Of a stretch of DNA of 64,000 nucleotides, positions 21,012-28,352 are shown in pieces. The position numbers and the translations under genes were made by a program. The notes below the pieces were generated by a model. The model was not told where the DNA came from, did no database searches, and saw only the letters and a list, made by a program, of their open reading frames with translations. The stretch is taken from NCBI RefSeq assembly GCF_001984175.1, contig NZ_MTQP01000042.1, positions 34,265 to 98,264 of the forward strand. Reading direction: 5' to 3'. Positions within the stretch are counted from its first letter, which is position 1, and the number at the start of each line of letters is the position of its first letter. The DNA comes from Saccharothrix sp. ALI-22-I. GTDB lineage: Bacteria; Actinomycetota; Actinomycetes; Mycobacteriales; Pseudonocardiaceae.

Positions 21012-22711
21012 GACCGGCGCTCCAGGGCCTTGGCGCACAACCGGATGGTCGGCTCGTCCAGCAGCAGCCGCAGTGACGCGTCCACCCCGAGCCGTTCCCG
21101 CATGGTCGCGGCGACCTGGGTGGCCAGCAGTGACTGGCCGCCCAGGTCGAAGAAATCGTCGTCCAGGCCGATCTCGTCCACCCACAGCGCCTCGGCCCAG
21201 ATGGCCGCGATCGCCTGCTCCAGCGGGGTGCCGGGCGCGGTGAACGGTTCGGCCAGGTCGGGACGCGCGTTGTCCGGGTCGGGCAGCGCCTGCCGGTCGA
21301 CCTTTCCGTTGGGCGTCAACGGGAACCGGTCCAGCCGCACGAACGCGGCGGGCACCATGTACTCGGGCAGCGTGTGCTTGAGGTGGTCGCGCAGGTCCGG
21401 CGCGGTTTCGCCGACCCAGTAGGCGATCAGCCGCCGGTCGCCGGACGGGTCGGGCGCGGCGGTGACCACCGCGTCCTTCACGCCGGTGTGGCCGCGCAAC
21501 GCGGCTTCCACCTCCCCGAGCTCGATCCGGTGACCCCGGATCTTGACCTGGTGGTCGAGCCGCCCGGTGTAGCGCAGGTCGTCCCCGACCGCGCGGGCGG
21601 TGTCGCCGGAGCGGTAGACCCGCATACCGGGCCGGGCGGGGTCGGGCAGGTAGCGTTCGGCGGTGAGCCTCGGCTGACCGAGGTAACCGCGCGTCACCCC
21701 GGAGCCGCCGACGTGGATCTCACCGTCCACCAGGGTGATCGACTGCCCGGGCAGCGCGCCGCCGATCATGCTGCCGGGCGCGGTGTCCACGTCGGCGGCG
21801 GTGACCACCCGGAACGTCGAGTGCACCGTCGTCTCGGTGATGCCGTACATGTTGACCAGCAACGGTGTCCGGTCGCCGTGCCGGTCGAACCACGGCCGCA
21901 GCGACCCGAACTTCAACTCTTCGCCCGCGAAGACGACCACCCGCAGGTTCAGGCCCGTGGTGTCGAGGTCCACGAGTTGGCCGAACGCCGACGGGGTCTG
22001 GTTGAGCACGGTGACCTGGTGTTCCCGCAGCAGGTCGCGGAACTCCTCAGGTGACCGCTTGACCCGGTCCGGGACGACGATCAGCGTGCCGCCGTGCAGG
22101 AGCGCACCCCACATTTCCCAGACCGAGACGTCGAACGCGGCGGAGGCGAACATCGTCCAGACGTCGTTCGGCCCGAACTCGAACAGGTCGCGGGTAGCGG
22201 TGAGCAGCCCGATCACGTTGCGGTGCTCGACCATCACGCCCTTCGGCCGTCCGGTCGAACCACTGGTGTACATGATGTAGGCGAGGCTGTCCGGCGCTAA
22301 CCCGTCGACGGCGGGCGGCGTGTCCGGCCCGTCGTGGACATCGGGGTCGACGGTGTGCTCGACATGCAGTTCCACCGTGCCGTCGCTGATCAGCACGGTC
22401 GCGCCCGCGTCGGCGATCATCGCGGCGAGCCGCTCGGCCGGGTGCGCGGGGTCCAGCGGCAGGTAGCAGCCGCCCGCCTTGAGGGTCGCGAGCAGGGCCG
22501 TCACCAGGTGGGTCGACCGCCGCACACACACCGCGACCGGTGTCTCCGGTCCCACGCCAAGCCCGCGCAGGCGGTGGGCCAGCCGATTCGCGCGCCGGTC
22601 CAGTTCCCGATAGGTGAGCCGATCCGTGCCGCAAACCACGGCGACGGCGTGGCCACGCAGTCCCACCTGCCGCTCGAACCACCGGTGGATGCAGTCGCTG
22701 TCGACGGACAA
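21008..22711 (-). CDS. NRPS loading protein A-T
   Basis: The 567-residue protein has one adenylation domain with intact motifs (MYTSGSTGRPKGV, NMYGITETTV, DHQVKIRGHRIELGEVE, TPNGKVDR) and a carrier domain (FFDLGGQSLLATQV), with no condensation domain, as expected of a loading module. The pocket reads D-V-W-N-V-A-M-V-H-(K), nearest to the threonine code DFWNIGMVHK; I predict Thr or a related beta-hydroxy or small residue with low confidence. The TTG at 22711 is proposed because AAAGGA lies six bases upstream. A more upstream start would add poor-quality sequence. It is followed by the PKS in an ATGA overlap, suggesting amino acid to malonate chain order. Confidence 0.85.
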   Translation of the reverse strand: MSVDSDCIHRWFERQVGLRGHAVAVVCGTDRLTYRELDRRANRLAHRLRGLGVGPETPVAVCVRRSTHLVTALLATLKAGGCYLPLDPAHPAERLAAMIADAGATVLISDGTVELHVEHTVDPDVHDGPDTPPAVDGLAPDSLAYIMYTSGSTGRPKGVMVEHRNVIGLLTATRDLFEFGPNDVWTMFASAAFDVSVWEMWGALLHGGTLIVVPDRVKRSPEEFRDLLREHQVTVLNQTPSAFGQLVDLDTTGLNLRVVVFAGEELKFGSLRPWFDRHGDRTPLLVNMYGITETTVHSTFRVVTAADVDTAPGSMIGGALPGQSITLVDGEIHVGGSGVTRGYLGQPRLTAERYLPDPARPGMRVYRSGDTARAVGDDLRYTGRLDHQVKIRGHRIELGEVEAALRGHTGVKDAVVTAAPDPSGDRRLIAYWVGETAPDLRDHLKHTLPEYMVPAAFVRLDRFPLTPNGKVDRQALPDPDNARPDLAEPFTAPGTPLEQAIAAIWAEALWVDEIGLDDDFFDLGGQSLLATQVAATMRERLGVDASLRLLLDEPTIRLCAKALERRS

Positions 22712-22905
22712 GGTGCGTCCTTTCTGCGCCTGAAGCGCCGGGCCGTGGTCGACGCCACGAAAAGATCGGCCGGAGTCCGGGCATCGGTCCGCCACCCGTG
22801 CCCGATCCACGCCACGAATTCGAGGTGCGCGCGAAATAGCCCCAGAATGCGCACTGAATAAGTCTCACAACCGGCGGCGGACCGGTCGGAGCGAACGTAT
22901 TAGCG
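22712..22905. other. Gap inside the cluster between MbtH gene and A-T gene
   Basis: This 194-base gap is the only large one in the cluster operon. It could hold a second promoter or an untranslated leader. I see no clear hairpin or operator in it. Confidence 0.3.
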
Positions 22906-23097
22906 CTACCCCACCAACCGGGCCCGAACGCCCGCCGGTCGCAGGTCGGTCCACACCTGATCAATGTGGGCGAGGCACTCGTCCTTGGTCCCGGACCGGC
23001 CGGCATCGGTCCAGCCGACCGGAACACCCTGGTCATCAGGCCAGATCGAGTACTGCCCGGCGTCGTTGCGCACGACGCGATACCCGCGCTCCCCCAT
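22906..23097 (-). CDS. MbtH-like protein
   Basis: This 63-residue protein has the family pattern of a conserved GQYSIWPDDQGVPVGW segment followed by a C-terminal VWTDLRP. MbtH-like proteins bind adenylation domains and are often needed for their folding and activity. A GGGGGAG ribosome site precedes the ATG. It is the first gene of the cluster in the direction of transcription and probably serves the A domains encoded downstream. Confidence 0.92.
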   Translation of the reverse strand: MGERGYRVVRNDAGQYSIWPDDQGVPVGWTDAGRSGTKDECLAHIDQVWTDLRPAGVRARLVG

Positions 23098-23567
23098 TTC
23101 TCCCCCTTCGCGGCCGCTTACCCCGATCGCTCCCGGTCAGGTTCCCGCTCGACGCGACCGGGTGATTTGCCGCGCTTCGGAGGGTGCACCACTCGCACAG
23201 CCGGAGTCAACCCGTCGACGAGTGGCAAATGGATGAGGCGGTATTTCGCGTTAACAGAGGAACGCGGTAGCGCATTCCACCCTTCGGGTTACCGAACAAA
23301 CGTTCCCGAGATGCGCGGCATCGTCACCGGGCGCGAGTCGGACCGCATCCAGCGGCGCGGTTCAGGAACCGCGTCCGGTCTCCAGCGCCAGGATCACCGA
23401 ACAGGGCCGGCCGGGGACGGGCATGTGCCGCACCTGGTCGACGGCATCAACGACCACCGCCGCGAAGAGTCACTTGGGCAGCCTGTGCCGCTCGAAAAGT
23501 CACCGTCGCCGGTAGAGCAGCGGGGCGCCACCGACGCGGGGACTGCTCCCCGGATCAGGGTGCGCGA
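23098..23567. other. Intergenic region upstream of the biosynthetic operon
   Basis: These 470 bases hold no convincing gene. On the minus strand they are the leader of the MbtH gene and should contain the main cluster promoter. A TTGACT hexamer can be read around 23204, but no matching -10 box is obvious. A seven-base inverted repeat (CCACTCG/CGAGTGG, 23189-23195 and 23219-23225) surrounds this hexamer and could be an operator. Both are weak observations. Confidence 0.3.
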
Positions 23568-25040
23568 TCAGGGCTTGGGACGGACCGCGAGCCCGGGGTT
23601 GCCAGACGGCTTGAAGGTTGCCCACGCCACAGGATCGCCGGTGTGGTAGACCGTCGCCATCGGACTTCCGGTGAAGACGTCGGCCTCCTGCCTCGGCGGT
23701 GTCGAGCCCAGGTAGACCGCGGTCAGGGCCGGATTGCCCTGGACCGCGCCCGGTCCGAGCCGGGTGACGCCCGGTATGACCACTGTGGTCAGCTTCGCGT
23801 TGTTGGTGATGGCGTTGTGCCAGACCGTGGTCAGGCGAGGGGCGTGGACCCATCGCAGGTTCGAGAAGCCGGTGACCGCGTTCTTGTCCATCTCGGTGAG
23901 CGCGGGCAGGCGCAGCCCGATGAGCTTGTGGTTCAGGTCGAAGCAGTTGATGCCCAGGTACTCCAGCTTGGGCAGGTTGACCGATACCAGCTCGTGGCTG
24001 TCGTTCAACGCGTTGCGACCGAGCCGTCGCAGCTGAGGCGCGGTGAAGTACTGGAGACGGGAGGCGTCGTCGAACGCGAAGTCGTCGACTCGGGTCGCGT
24101 TCGGCAAGTTCACCTTGACCAGGTACTGGTTGCGGCGGAAGGCGTCGTGGGCGATGGTCTCGACGCTGGGCAGGTACAGGACGCTGAGCTTGGCGTACGG
24201 GGCGTGGCCGAAGGCCATGACGCCGATCGACCGGGCGCCGCGCAGGCTCACCTCGCTGAAGTTGTGGTTGCTGAACGCGCCGTCGGGCACTGCGTCCAGG
24301 TCGTCGAGGACGAGCTGCTTGACCCAGGTGTCCCACCAGCCGTTGTGCCAGAGGTAGGGGAACTTGCCGCCCCGGGCCTGCTGGCCCGCGCACGGCAGCC
24401 CGGATGCGGGAGTGCACTCCCGTCCACCCTGGATGCTGCGCAGGTTGTAGACGTAGAGCCGGCTGAGGTTGCCCAGGCCGAGGTCGCGGTGCACGCCCTG
24501 CAGTGCGGCGAGGTCGCCGTCGGAGAGCGCCGTGCCGCCGGTGAGGTACAGCGCGATCCCGGTCGCCTTGGCAAGTTCCGGTTTGCGTTCGGCCAGGCGG
24601 GCCTTGAGGGCGTTCGCGGTGACGTCGTACTGGAACGCGAGGGTCCCCTCGGCCAGTTGGTGGTCACCGGGTTTGCCGGCCCGATAGCTGTAACCGTCGT
24701 TGCGGCGCAGATCGGGGTCGTTGGCGAACACCGGATCCGGTCCGGGATCAGCGGTCGGATCCTCGGACAGCGCCCCTTCCGAGTACGGCAGGACTCCGTC
24801 TCGAACGGGTCCCCGCCCCACACCTGGAGTGGTGGATGTGGCGGAGACCTGCACCGACGTGCTCGTCGTGGTCGGTGCGCTCGATGCAGCGACATCGGGG
24901 GCGGGGGTGGCGAGGTCGTCGACGACGCCGACGGCGGCAGGCGGCTCGGACGAGGTTCCGCCCGAAATGAGGACGACCGCTCCGGCGCCCGAGACGGCGA
25001 GGACGGTTCCGACGACGGCAAGGATGGCTTTTCGCTTCAC
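23568..25040 (-). CDS. Membrane-anchored BspA-type leucine-rich repeat protein
   Basis: The 490-residue protein starts with a single hydrophobic anchor (AILAVVGTVLAVSGAGAVVL), followed by a Thr/Ser/Pro-rich linker and an extracellular region. From about residue 240 it has repeats of about 23 residues with patterns such as LSVLYLPSVETIAHDAF and LVSVNLPKLEYLGINCF, typical of the LRR_5 (BspA-like) family, which in other bacteria serve adhesion or binding. The GTG at 25040 overlaps the stop of the TetR remnant (GTGA). The upstream WHNGWWDTWVKQLVLDDL part is not assigned. It does not look related to the biosynthetic cluster. Confidence 0.75.
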   Translation of the reverse strand: MKRKAILAVVGTVLAVSGAGAVVLISGGTSSEPPAAVGVVDDLATPAPDVAASSAPTTTSTSVQVSATSTTPGVGRGPVRDGVLPYSEGALSEDPTADPGPDPVFANDPDLRRNDGYSYRAGKPGDHQLAEGTLAFQYDVTANALKARLAERKPELAKATGIALYLTGGTALSDGDLAALQGVHRDLGLGNLSRLYVYNLRSIQGGRECTPASGLPCAGQQARGGKFPYLWHNGWWDTWVKQLVLDDLDAVPDGAFSNHNFSEVSLRGARSIGVMAFGHAPYAKLSVLYLPSVETIAHDAFRRNQYLVKVNLPNATRVDDFAFDDASRLQYFTAPQLRRLGRNALNDSHELVSVNLPKLEYLGINCFDLNHKLIGLRLPALTEMDKNAVTGFSNLRWVHAPRLTTVWHNAITNNAKLTTVVIPGVTRLGPGAVQGNPALTAVYLGSTPPRQEADVFTGSPMATVYHTGDPVAWATFKPSGNPGLAVRPKP

Positions 25041-25312
25041 TTGAGCTTTTCCGCCCCTTGCGGTTGCGTGTCGCCGGGCTCGTCCGTCACACCCACGGGC
25101 GGCGTCAGCCAGGTTTCGTAGAAGGCGTCGAAGGCGGCGATCATGTCCACGTCGCGATTGTAGAGCCATTGGATCTGCAGGCCGTCCAGCAGCGCGAGAA
25201 GGACGGCGGCCGCTTGGCCGGGATCCCGGTCTGCGCGGATGCGGCCCTCCCGCTGGGCTCCACTCAGGTATTCGCCGACCTGCTTGCGCAGCCGTTCGTA
25301 GCGCTCGGTGAC
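25037..25312 (-). pseudogene. TetR-family regulator, C-terminal remnant
   Basis: About 90 residues (RYERLRKQVGEYLSGAQREG .. LLDGLQIQWLYNRDVD .. FDAFYETWL) match the ligand-binding C-terminal half of TetR regulators of the BetI-like type. The N-terminal DNA-binding domain is absent. Upstream the sequence passes directly into the terminator hairpin of the esterase gene, so the gene was cut by a deletion or rearrangement. The remnant stop overlaps the start of the LRR gene, so it may once have controlled that gene. Confidence 0.75.
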
Positions 25313-25317
25313 TCGGT

Positions 25318-25356
25318 GTGGTCGGAACCGGACCGAACCGGCCCGGTTCCGACCAC
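25318..25356 (-). terminator. Strong hairpin downstream of the CE2 esterase gene
   Basis: A perfect 14-base-pair inverted repeat (25318-25331 with 25343-25356, core GGTCGGAACCGG/CCGGTTCCGACC, 11-base loop) begins 10 bases beyond the esterase stop codon. There is no clear T-run, as is usual in GC-rich actinomycetes. Confidence 0.75.
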
Positions 25357-25365
25357 CACCCCTGA

Positions 25366-26844
25366 TCACCAGGCAAGCGGAAGAGCGGCGATGTAGTTGT
25401 TGAGCAATCCGGAGATGATCCGGTGGTCGCGGAGGGAGAAGTGCCAGTCACAGCCGAGCCGGTCGAAGCTCGGGTCTTCGTAGTACCAGTAGCGGACCCG
25501 GCTGTCGCCCTGGCTGTTGCGGTCCTTGACGACCTGTTCGGCGGCCTGCGCGAACGCCGGGGTGCTGGACCAGTTGAGGGCGCCGACCACGATGACCGTG
25601 TTGGAGCCGTAACGGGTGCGGAGCTTGTCGAGGAAGCCCTGGTACGCGGTCTTGTAAGCGGCGACCAGGCTCTCCGGGGTCCACCGCTCCCCCGGGTTGA
25701 TGGCGGTCGAGAAGTCGTTGGTGCCCAAGGCGACCACGACCAGCTGCGGCCGCCACGTGCCGGGGTTCTGCCACACGTCGCCGGCGACGTGCTGCAAGCC
25801 CCGGTCGTAGAAGGTGCGGTAGTCCAGCTCCGGGCTGCCACCGTTGTAGTTGCGGACCATGCCGAGCCCGGACTGGGCGTTGATCTGGTAGTCGGCGTTG
25901 AGCGAACGCGCGGTGAGGGCGCCGAAGTTCTGACTGGCGTTGGTGTTCCGGGCGACCCCGCCGTTGTTCGAGCAGTCAGTCGTGGTGGACGTGTTGCCGT
26001 AGCCGACGGTGTTGGAGTCGCCGATGAACTCGATCTGCCGGGTGCGCGCGGTGGGCTTGGCGAGGATCTCGCCGCCCGTCGCGGCGACGAACCCGCCAAA
26101 TTCGCCTGCGGCCCAGGTGCTTTCGGTGCGCTTGACCAGCCGGACGCTGTGCTCGGCGTTGGTCAGGTTGTTGACCCAGTGGGTGGTCCGGCCCGGCGTG
26201 ACCAGGGTGGCTGCGGTCGTCCCGTCGATCTGGACTTCGTAGTCGTTGTTGGCGTCGTTGAGCACGACCCCGACCCCGGTGCCGCGGAAACGCCCTTCGA
26301 AGTAGACGCCGGGCCAGGTGTACTGCGCGGCGTTCGTGGTGGCCTTGACCCGGCCCGCCGTGTGCGCTCGGGCGAGCACGTCCGGCGGCGGTGTGGAAGT
26401 GGTCGTCGTGGTGGTCGTGGGGCCGACCGAACCGGTGCACACCGTGCCGTTGAGCGCGAAGTCGGTGGGCACCGGGTTCGACGCGTTGTTCCACGTGCTG
26501 TTGAAGCCGAACCCGGCGCTCGCGCCGGTGCCCAGGGCGCCGTTCCAGCTCACGTTGTCGGCCGTGACCTGCGCGCCGGACTGGGTCGCCTTGGTGTTCC
26601 AGTGCTGACCGATCGTCTGGCCCGCGGCGAACGACCAGGTCAACCGCCAGCTCGTGATCGGGTCGCCGAGGTTGGTGACGCTCACGTCCGCGCCGAACCC
26701 GCCCCACCACTGATTGGTCACCTTGTACGCGACCCGACACCCGGCAGCCGCCTGGGCGGGAACCGTGGTCGTGATGGCCGCGGCGGTCACCAGCGCGGTG
26801 ACCGCGACGACGACCGCGGGCCGCACTTTGCCGATGGAGAGCAT
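25366..26844 (-). CDS. Secreted CBM2-CE2 carbohydrate esterase (SGNH/GDSL)
   Basis: This 492-residue protein has a Sec signal peptide ending in PAQA-AAG, a cellulose-binding CBM2 module (about 36-135; Trp-rich, YKVTNQWWGGFGADVSVTNL), a Thr/Pro linker and a two-part CE2 esterase: a jelly-roll domain (VYFEGRFRGTGVGVVLND) and an SGNH hydrolase with FIGDSNTVGYG, VVALGTNDFS and a C-terminal DWHFSLRDH. Family members remove acetyl groups from xylan or mannan. Its neighbour is a GH12 cellulase. A hairpin terminator follows the stop. Confidence 0.88.
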   Translation of the reverse strand: MLSIGKVRPAVVVAVTALVTAAAITTTVPAQAAAGCRVAYKVTNQWWGGFGADVSVTNLGDPITSWRLTWSFAAGQTIGQHWNTKATQSGAQVTADNVSWNGALGTGASAGFGFNSTWNNASNPVPTDFALNGTVCTGSVGPTTTTTTTSTPPPDVLARAHTAGRVKATTNAAQYTWPGVYFEGRFRGTGVGVVLNDANNDYEVQIDGTTAATLVTPGRTTHWVNNLTNAEHSVRLVKRTESTWAAGEFGGFVAATGGEILAKPTARTRQIEFIGDSNTVGYGNTSTTTDCSNNGGVARNTNASQNFGALTARSLNADYQINAQSGLGMVRNYNGGSPELDYRTFYDRGLQHVAGDVWQNPGTWRPQLVVVALGTNDFSTAINPGERWTPESLVAAYKTAYQGFLDKLRTRYGSNTVIVVGALNWSSTPAFAQAAEQVVKDRNSQGDSRVRYWYYEDPSFDRLGCDWHFSLRDHRIISGLLNNYIAALPLAW

Positions 26845-26981
26845 GAATACCGCCGCATCTGTGTTGATTGACGACAGGACTTTTACCGGACCGAAAGGCC
26901 GCGAGTCTCGGACCGCTCCCGGACGACTTTAACGAAGAGGTTGCGCGAGGTGAAGACCCGTTTGGGCCGCCGTATCAATTC

Positions 26982-27026
26982 GGGTATTCGGCAGCCGCCA
27001 AAGCGTCGGACGGTTGCCGAATACCC
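26982..27026 (-). terminator. Hairpin downstream of the GH12 gene
   Basis: A 12-base perfect inverted repeat (GGGTATTCGGCA at 26982-26993, TGCCGAATACCC at 27015-27026) extends inward by one G-T and three further pairs, leaving a 13-base loop. It lies 9 bases beyond the last codon of the lectin-domain remnant, so it should end the GH12 transcript. Confidence 0.75.
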
Positions 27027-27034
27027 CGACCGAA

Positions 27035-27184
27035 CTACACGTTCTTGCGTTGCCACTGCTGGTTGGTGCCACCGGTACAGGTCCACTGCACGAGCTTCAC
27101 GCCGTCCGCGGTCGCGGCGTTGAGCGCGTCGAGGCACTTGCCGCTGTGCCGCGCCGCCGGACGACCCGGCGAAACCGTGCCGGC
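27035..27184 (-). pseudogene. Remnant of a ricin-type lectin (CBM13) domain of the GH12 gene
   Basis: About 48 residues in a different frame from the GH12 gene read GKCLDALNAATADGVKL and GGTNQQWQ, a single repeat of the ricin-type beta-trefoil. A functional domain needs three such repeats. The GH12 stop codon and a frame change separate the two, and the front two-thirds of the lectin domain are missing. A deletion after the GH12 catalytic domain would explain this. Confidence 0.7.
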
Positions 27185-27210
27185 GGTGGCGACGACGGTG
27201 ATCCGTGCCG

Positions 27211-27897
27211 TCACGTGGTGATCGAGAAGCTGTTGGAGACGAAGTCCATGCCACCCGACGCGGAGGTGATCTCGAACCCGAACTGCACGTCGCCGACCGT
27301 GACGTCGCCGTACCAGCCGCGTGCCTGGATCCACTTCAGCACCGCCAGCACGTCGACGGTGCCGGAGTTGGTGTTGCTCGTGCGCACGAACGAGAACACG
27401 GCGTTGGAGCCGTTCGAGCCCCGGTACACGTCCCACGTGTGGCCGCCGACGGTCGCCGTGGCCTCCTTGGAGCCGATCGGCCCGACCGCGCCCTGCTTGT
27501 TCACCCAGATCATGATCTCGTAGGCGTGGTTGTTCGCCCAGATGTCGTAGGCCGTCGCGTACGCGCCGCTACCGGGCCGGGACACGTTGAACGAACTGGA
27601 GAGCCTGCCCAGCGAACCGAGCGTGCGGTTGACCATCTTCGCCGAGTGGGGGTAGGACTTGATGCCGCCGGTGTTCGGGTGGTCGGCCCACACACCCCAG
27701 TTGCTGTAGGAGTTCGCCCAAATCGACTGCGGACCGACACCGGATCCCCAGACGTTGTTGCGCACGGTGTACCCGCCGTTGGACCACGTGCCCCATTTGT
27801 CATTGGACGACCAGGTCGCGGCCTGCGCGACCCCGCTCGTGCCGAGGAGGAATCCCACCAATGCGACCGCGATCGCGGCCGAACGCATCCTGTTCAT
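27211..27897 (-). CDS. Secreted GH12 endoglucanase
   Basis: The 228-residue protein has a Sec signal peptide (cleavage near AQA-ATW) and a compact GH12 jelly-roll domain: SNDKWGTWSNGGYTVRNNVWG, YDIWANNHAYEIMIW with the nucleophile Glu, and FGFEITSASGGMDF with the acid/base Glu. GH12 enzymes hydrolyse beta-1,4-glucan and xyloglucan. Its length matches the catalytic domain alone. A degraded lectin module follows out of frame. A perfect 14-base palindrome lies 47 bases upstream of the start, suggesting LacI-type control by sugars. Confidence 0.9.
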   Translation of the reverse strand: MNRMRSAAIAVALVGFLLGTSGVAQAATWSSNDKWGTWSNGGYTVRNNVWGSGVGPQSIWANSYSNWGVWADHPNTGGIKSYPHSAKMVNRTLGSLGRLSSSFNVSRPGSGAYATAYDIWANNHAYEIMIWVNKQGAVGPIGSKEATATVGGHTWDVYRGSNGSNAVFSFVRTSNTNSGTVDVLAVLKWIQARGWYGDVTVGDVQFGFEITSASGGMDFVSNSFSITT

Positions 27898-27943
27898 GAC
27901 GCTTCTTCCCGGGCGACGTTGCCCAAGTCACCGCACTCGCCCG

Positions 27944-27957
27944 TCGAAGCGCTTCGA
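27944..27957. promoter_or_regulatory. Palindromic LacI-type operator upstream of GH12
   Basis: TCGAAGCGCTTCGA is a perfect 14-base palindrome with the central AGCGCT typical of LacI/CebR-type operators that control cellulase genes in actinomycetes. It lies between -47 and -60 relative to the GH12 start codon. The binding protein is not in the window. Confidence 0.6.
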
Positions 27958-28105
27958 TGGCCGGGTGCGAATGTCCCTTGACATGATGTTGGCGTAGGGA
28001 ACTATCGCAGCCCAATGGGCCGAAGGTCAACGATCGTCAGCCCATCCGGCCGAATGAGACGGACGTTCCCGCCGAAAGTGCGGGTATTCGATGAATTCGA
28101 TCGCC

Positions 28106-28141
28106 CCATTCGACTGGCCATTCGACCGGCCATTCGACGGT
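28106..28141. repeat. Three tandem 12-base repeats
   Basis: CCATTCGACTGG, CCATTCGACCGG and CCATTCGACGGT follow each other without gaps just before the transposase remnant. The first two differ at one base. Function is unknown; they could be slippage products at the old insertion boundary. Confidence 0.6.
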
Positions 28142-28340
28142 CAGTCAGCCAGGATCGGCTGGCGCGAGTTCCTCACCGCCCAGGCCCAGGGCATCATCGC
28201 GGCGGACTTCCTCCGCCGCGACATCCTGGTCGGCCAACGGCTCCATGCGTCTGCCTTCCTCGAACACGGCACCAGGCGCTCGCGCATCACCGATGTCACC
28301 GCCCACCCGACGCGGGCCTGGGACAAGCCCACGCACGACA
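28142..28340 (+). mobile_element. Remnant of an integrase-core transposase
   Basis: About 65 residues (WREFLTAQAQGIIAADFLRR .. LHASAFLEHGTRRSRIT .. TAHPTRAWD) match the start of the catalytic domain of the same transposase family as the 1457-1534 fragment. The catalytic region after TAHPT is missing. The rest of the 455-base interval between GH12 and the LuxR gene holds only the palindrome and tandem repeats listed separately. Confidence 0.65.
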
Positions 28341-28352
28341 CGTCCCCGCTCC

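Noticed and set aside
23568..26099. Reading the LRR gene as an 843-residue protein
   Set aside because: The extra N-terminal sequence is the shadow of the CE2 esterase and TetR remnant; a GTG start with a membrane anchor at 25040 fits.
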